Below, in pieces: positions 63,253 to 64,000 of a stretch of DNA of 64,000 bases. Below the pieces are notes generated by a model, which was not told the origin of the DNA, ran no database searches, and saw only the letters and a list, made by a program, of their open reading frames with translations. Source of the DNA: Hyphomicrobium sp. LHD-15 (GTDB lineage: Bacteria; Pseudomonadota; Alphaproteobacteria; Rhizobiales; Hyphomicrobiaceae); NCBI RefSeq assembly GCF_031157355.1, contig NZ_JAVIFT010000007.1, positions 62,001 to 126,000 on the forward strand, in the 5' to 3' direction. The position numbers were made by a program, and so were the translations under genes. Position 1 is the stretch's first letter, and each line of letters starts with the position of its first letter.

Positions 63253-64000
63253 TTCCGTCGGCATTACGTAGCGCTTGTGCCAGATAGCCGCCGGATCCCC
63301 AGGGCAGGAGGCTGTTCGTATAAGGAACGAAGGTTCGATTTAAGCGGTGGTCACTCGTTGCAAGTCTCGCCGTGAGCTGACGCCAGCCCGCTCTATGATG
63401 CCGACCGAATGCGCTGTGGAACCCAAACGAAGCCCTTTGCATTCGTGACAGAGCCTCAAATTGCATTGCGAGCAGGGATTGGGAATAATGCGCAAGTTGT
63501 GGTTCAGAGCGCACGAGCGCAGCGGCCTCGGCCGAACGCTCGACCGCGTACGCAGCGGCAGCATTGAGAGTAAGCAGAATCTGCCGGGTGCGCGCGACTG
63601 TGTCCCTGTCGCTGATGGCGCCGCACGGCATTGCGAGCACCTGCGCCGGAAGCGAGTCCTCATCCGCCAAACGCATAGTGGCGAAGCGATGTCCACATAT
63701 CTTGTTCTGCGCAACTTCCAGCGGTGTCGCGAGAATGGCGTCGGCCGCTCCCACCGCCAGCGCGATGTCCGGCTCAACCTGGCGCTCCACGATCGTCGCG
63801 GCGTCCCAGTGATAGGCGAGTTTTAACTCGCGCCAAAGCTGGACCTGCTGCAAATTAGTTGCCAAAAGCTTTCCGCTGCGGAAATCCGGCAACCATTGCG
63901 CGCCATCATCGGCCGTGCGCACCAGAATGAGATACTCACAGCCTCGCGCGAGCTCTGCAATCGAGACGACCGGCAAACCATCCCGGACCGCGCAAAGCAG
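63233..64000 (-). CDS. periplasmic-binding-protein-like gene, N-terminus outside window
   Basis: Leftward gene entering from the right edge; the visible ~255 residues are the C-terminal part, with no start needed inside the window (the frame is open to 64000, and a TTG at 63976 need not be the start). Features resemble a type 2 periplasmic-binding fold: SGKLLATNLQQVQLWRELKL and ALAVGAADAILATPLEVAQ. The second half is helical and His-rich (FHSAFGRHHRAGWRQL). A PhnD-like transporter role is possible but weak. Its end overlaps giant gene 2 by 20 bases, convergently. Confidence 0.5.
   Translation of the reverse strand: MLCAVRDGLPVVSIAELARGCEYLILVRTADDGAQWLPDFRSGKLLATNLQQVQLWRELKLAYHWDAATIVERQVEPDIALAVGAADAILATPLEVAQNKICGHRFATMRLADEDSLPAQVLAMPCGAISDRDTVARTRQILLTLNAAAAYAVERSAEAAALVRSEPQLAHYSQSLLAMQFEALSRMQRASFGFHSAFGRHHRAGWRQLTARLATSDHRLNRTFVPYTNSLLPWGSGGYLAQALRNADGITPARA

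Larger units (their letters stand above)
41515..64000. mobile_element. tRNA-Lys-integrated element carrying tail genes and two giant genes
   Basis: Left boundary: tRNA-Lys plus a tyrosine integrase and a translationally coupled excisionase-like gene. Content: small DNA-binding proteins, a replication or regulation-type HTH protein, a tail set (candidate chaperone, tape measure, gp10-like), a repeat protein and two giant genes of ~6.4 and ~5.0 kb. Typical phage head, portal, terminase, tube, lysis and baseplate genes are not seen. Composition is more variable than in the backbone. The right edge is unknown; the gene entering from 64000 may be inside or outside the element. Confidence 0.75.

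Noticed and set aside
41515-64000. CRISPR array or rRNA/other tRNA genes within the element
   Set aside because: No evenly spaced repeats and no rRNA or second tRNA were seen in the window.

Overview
The window looks like chromosomal DNA of a GC-rich alphaproteobacterium, probably in the Hyphomicrobiales and possibly Hyphomicrobium-like. This is inferred from the gene order uvrA ... ssb - gyrA - coaD - cyclophilin - cyclophilin - queA - tgt, an HWE-type sensor kinase, a PQQ alcohol dehydrogenase with its cytochrome c, and the style of the proteins. No rRNA is present. One tRNA (Lys, TTT) is present.

Layout. (1) 1-6 kb: small hypothetical and secreted proteins, a PhnA-type zinc-ribbon protein, and a more AT-rich patch (3.6-5.9 kb) with two unrecognised genes. 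(2) 6.1-9.2 kb: uvrA. (3) 9.3-23.4 kb: a variable block lying between uvrA and ssb. It holds an AraC regulator divergent from a type V autotransporter, a hybrid PAS kinase divergent from an HWE kinase, secreted proteins, a YkgJ-type cysteine-cluster protein, a membrane pentapeptide-repeat protein and a pair of REP-like repeats. (4) 23.5-29.6 kb: ssb, a CDF cation transporter, a PRC-barrel protein, gyrA and a Cys-rich secreted protein. (5) 29.7-34.5 kb: a respiratory/alcohol block. A Crp/Fnr-type regulator sits divergent from an OmpW-like porin with two FNR/FixK-type boxes between them. A PQQ dehydrogenase follows, preceded by a textbook sigma-54 promoter, and then a c-type cytochrome. (6) 34.6-41.2 kb: housekeeping genes coaD, two cyclophilins, a DUF423 protein, two small paralogous membrane proteins, queA-tgt (overlapping) and a DMT permease.

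(7) 41.4-64 kb: an apparent integrative element. It starts at the 3' end of tRNA-Lys with a tyrosine integrase and a coupled excisionase-like gene. Small DNA-binding genes follow, then a short tail-morphogenesis set (candidate assembly chaperone, tape measure, HK97-gp10-like) with no visible head, portal, terminase or tail-tube genes. Next is a protein built from a repeated unit, and then two back-to-back giant genes of about 2147 and 1673 codons that I do not recognise. A leftward gene for a periplasmic-binding-protein-like product enters from the right edge. The right end of the element and its second att copy are not in the window.

The best candidate for an undescribed system is the giant two-gene operon on this tRNA-borne element. 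Other points worth checking are a Tgt that appears to have lost three of four zinc ligands, a GyrA with Leu at the quinolone-resistance position, the sigma-54-driven Ca-type PQQ dehydrogenase, and several short genes (for example 1783-1908, 37695-37868, 45271-45381, 51191-51388).
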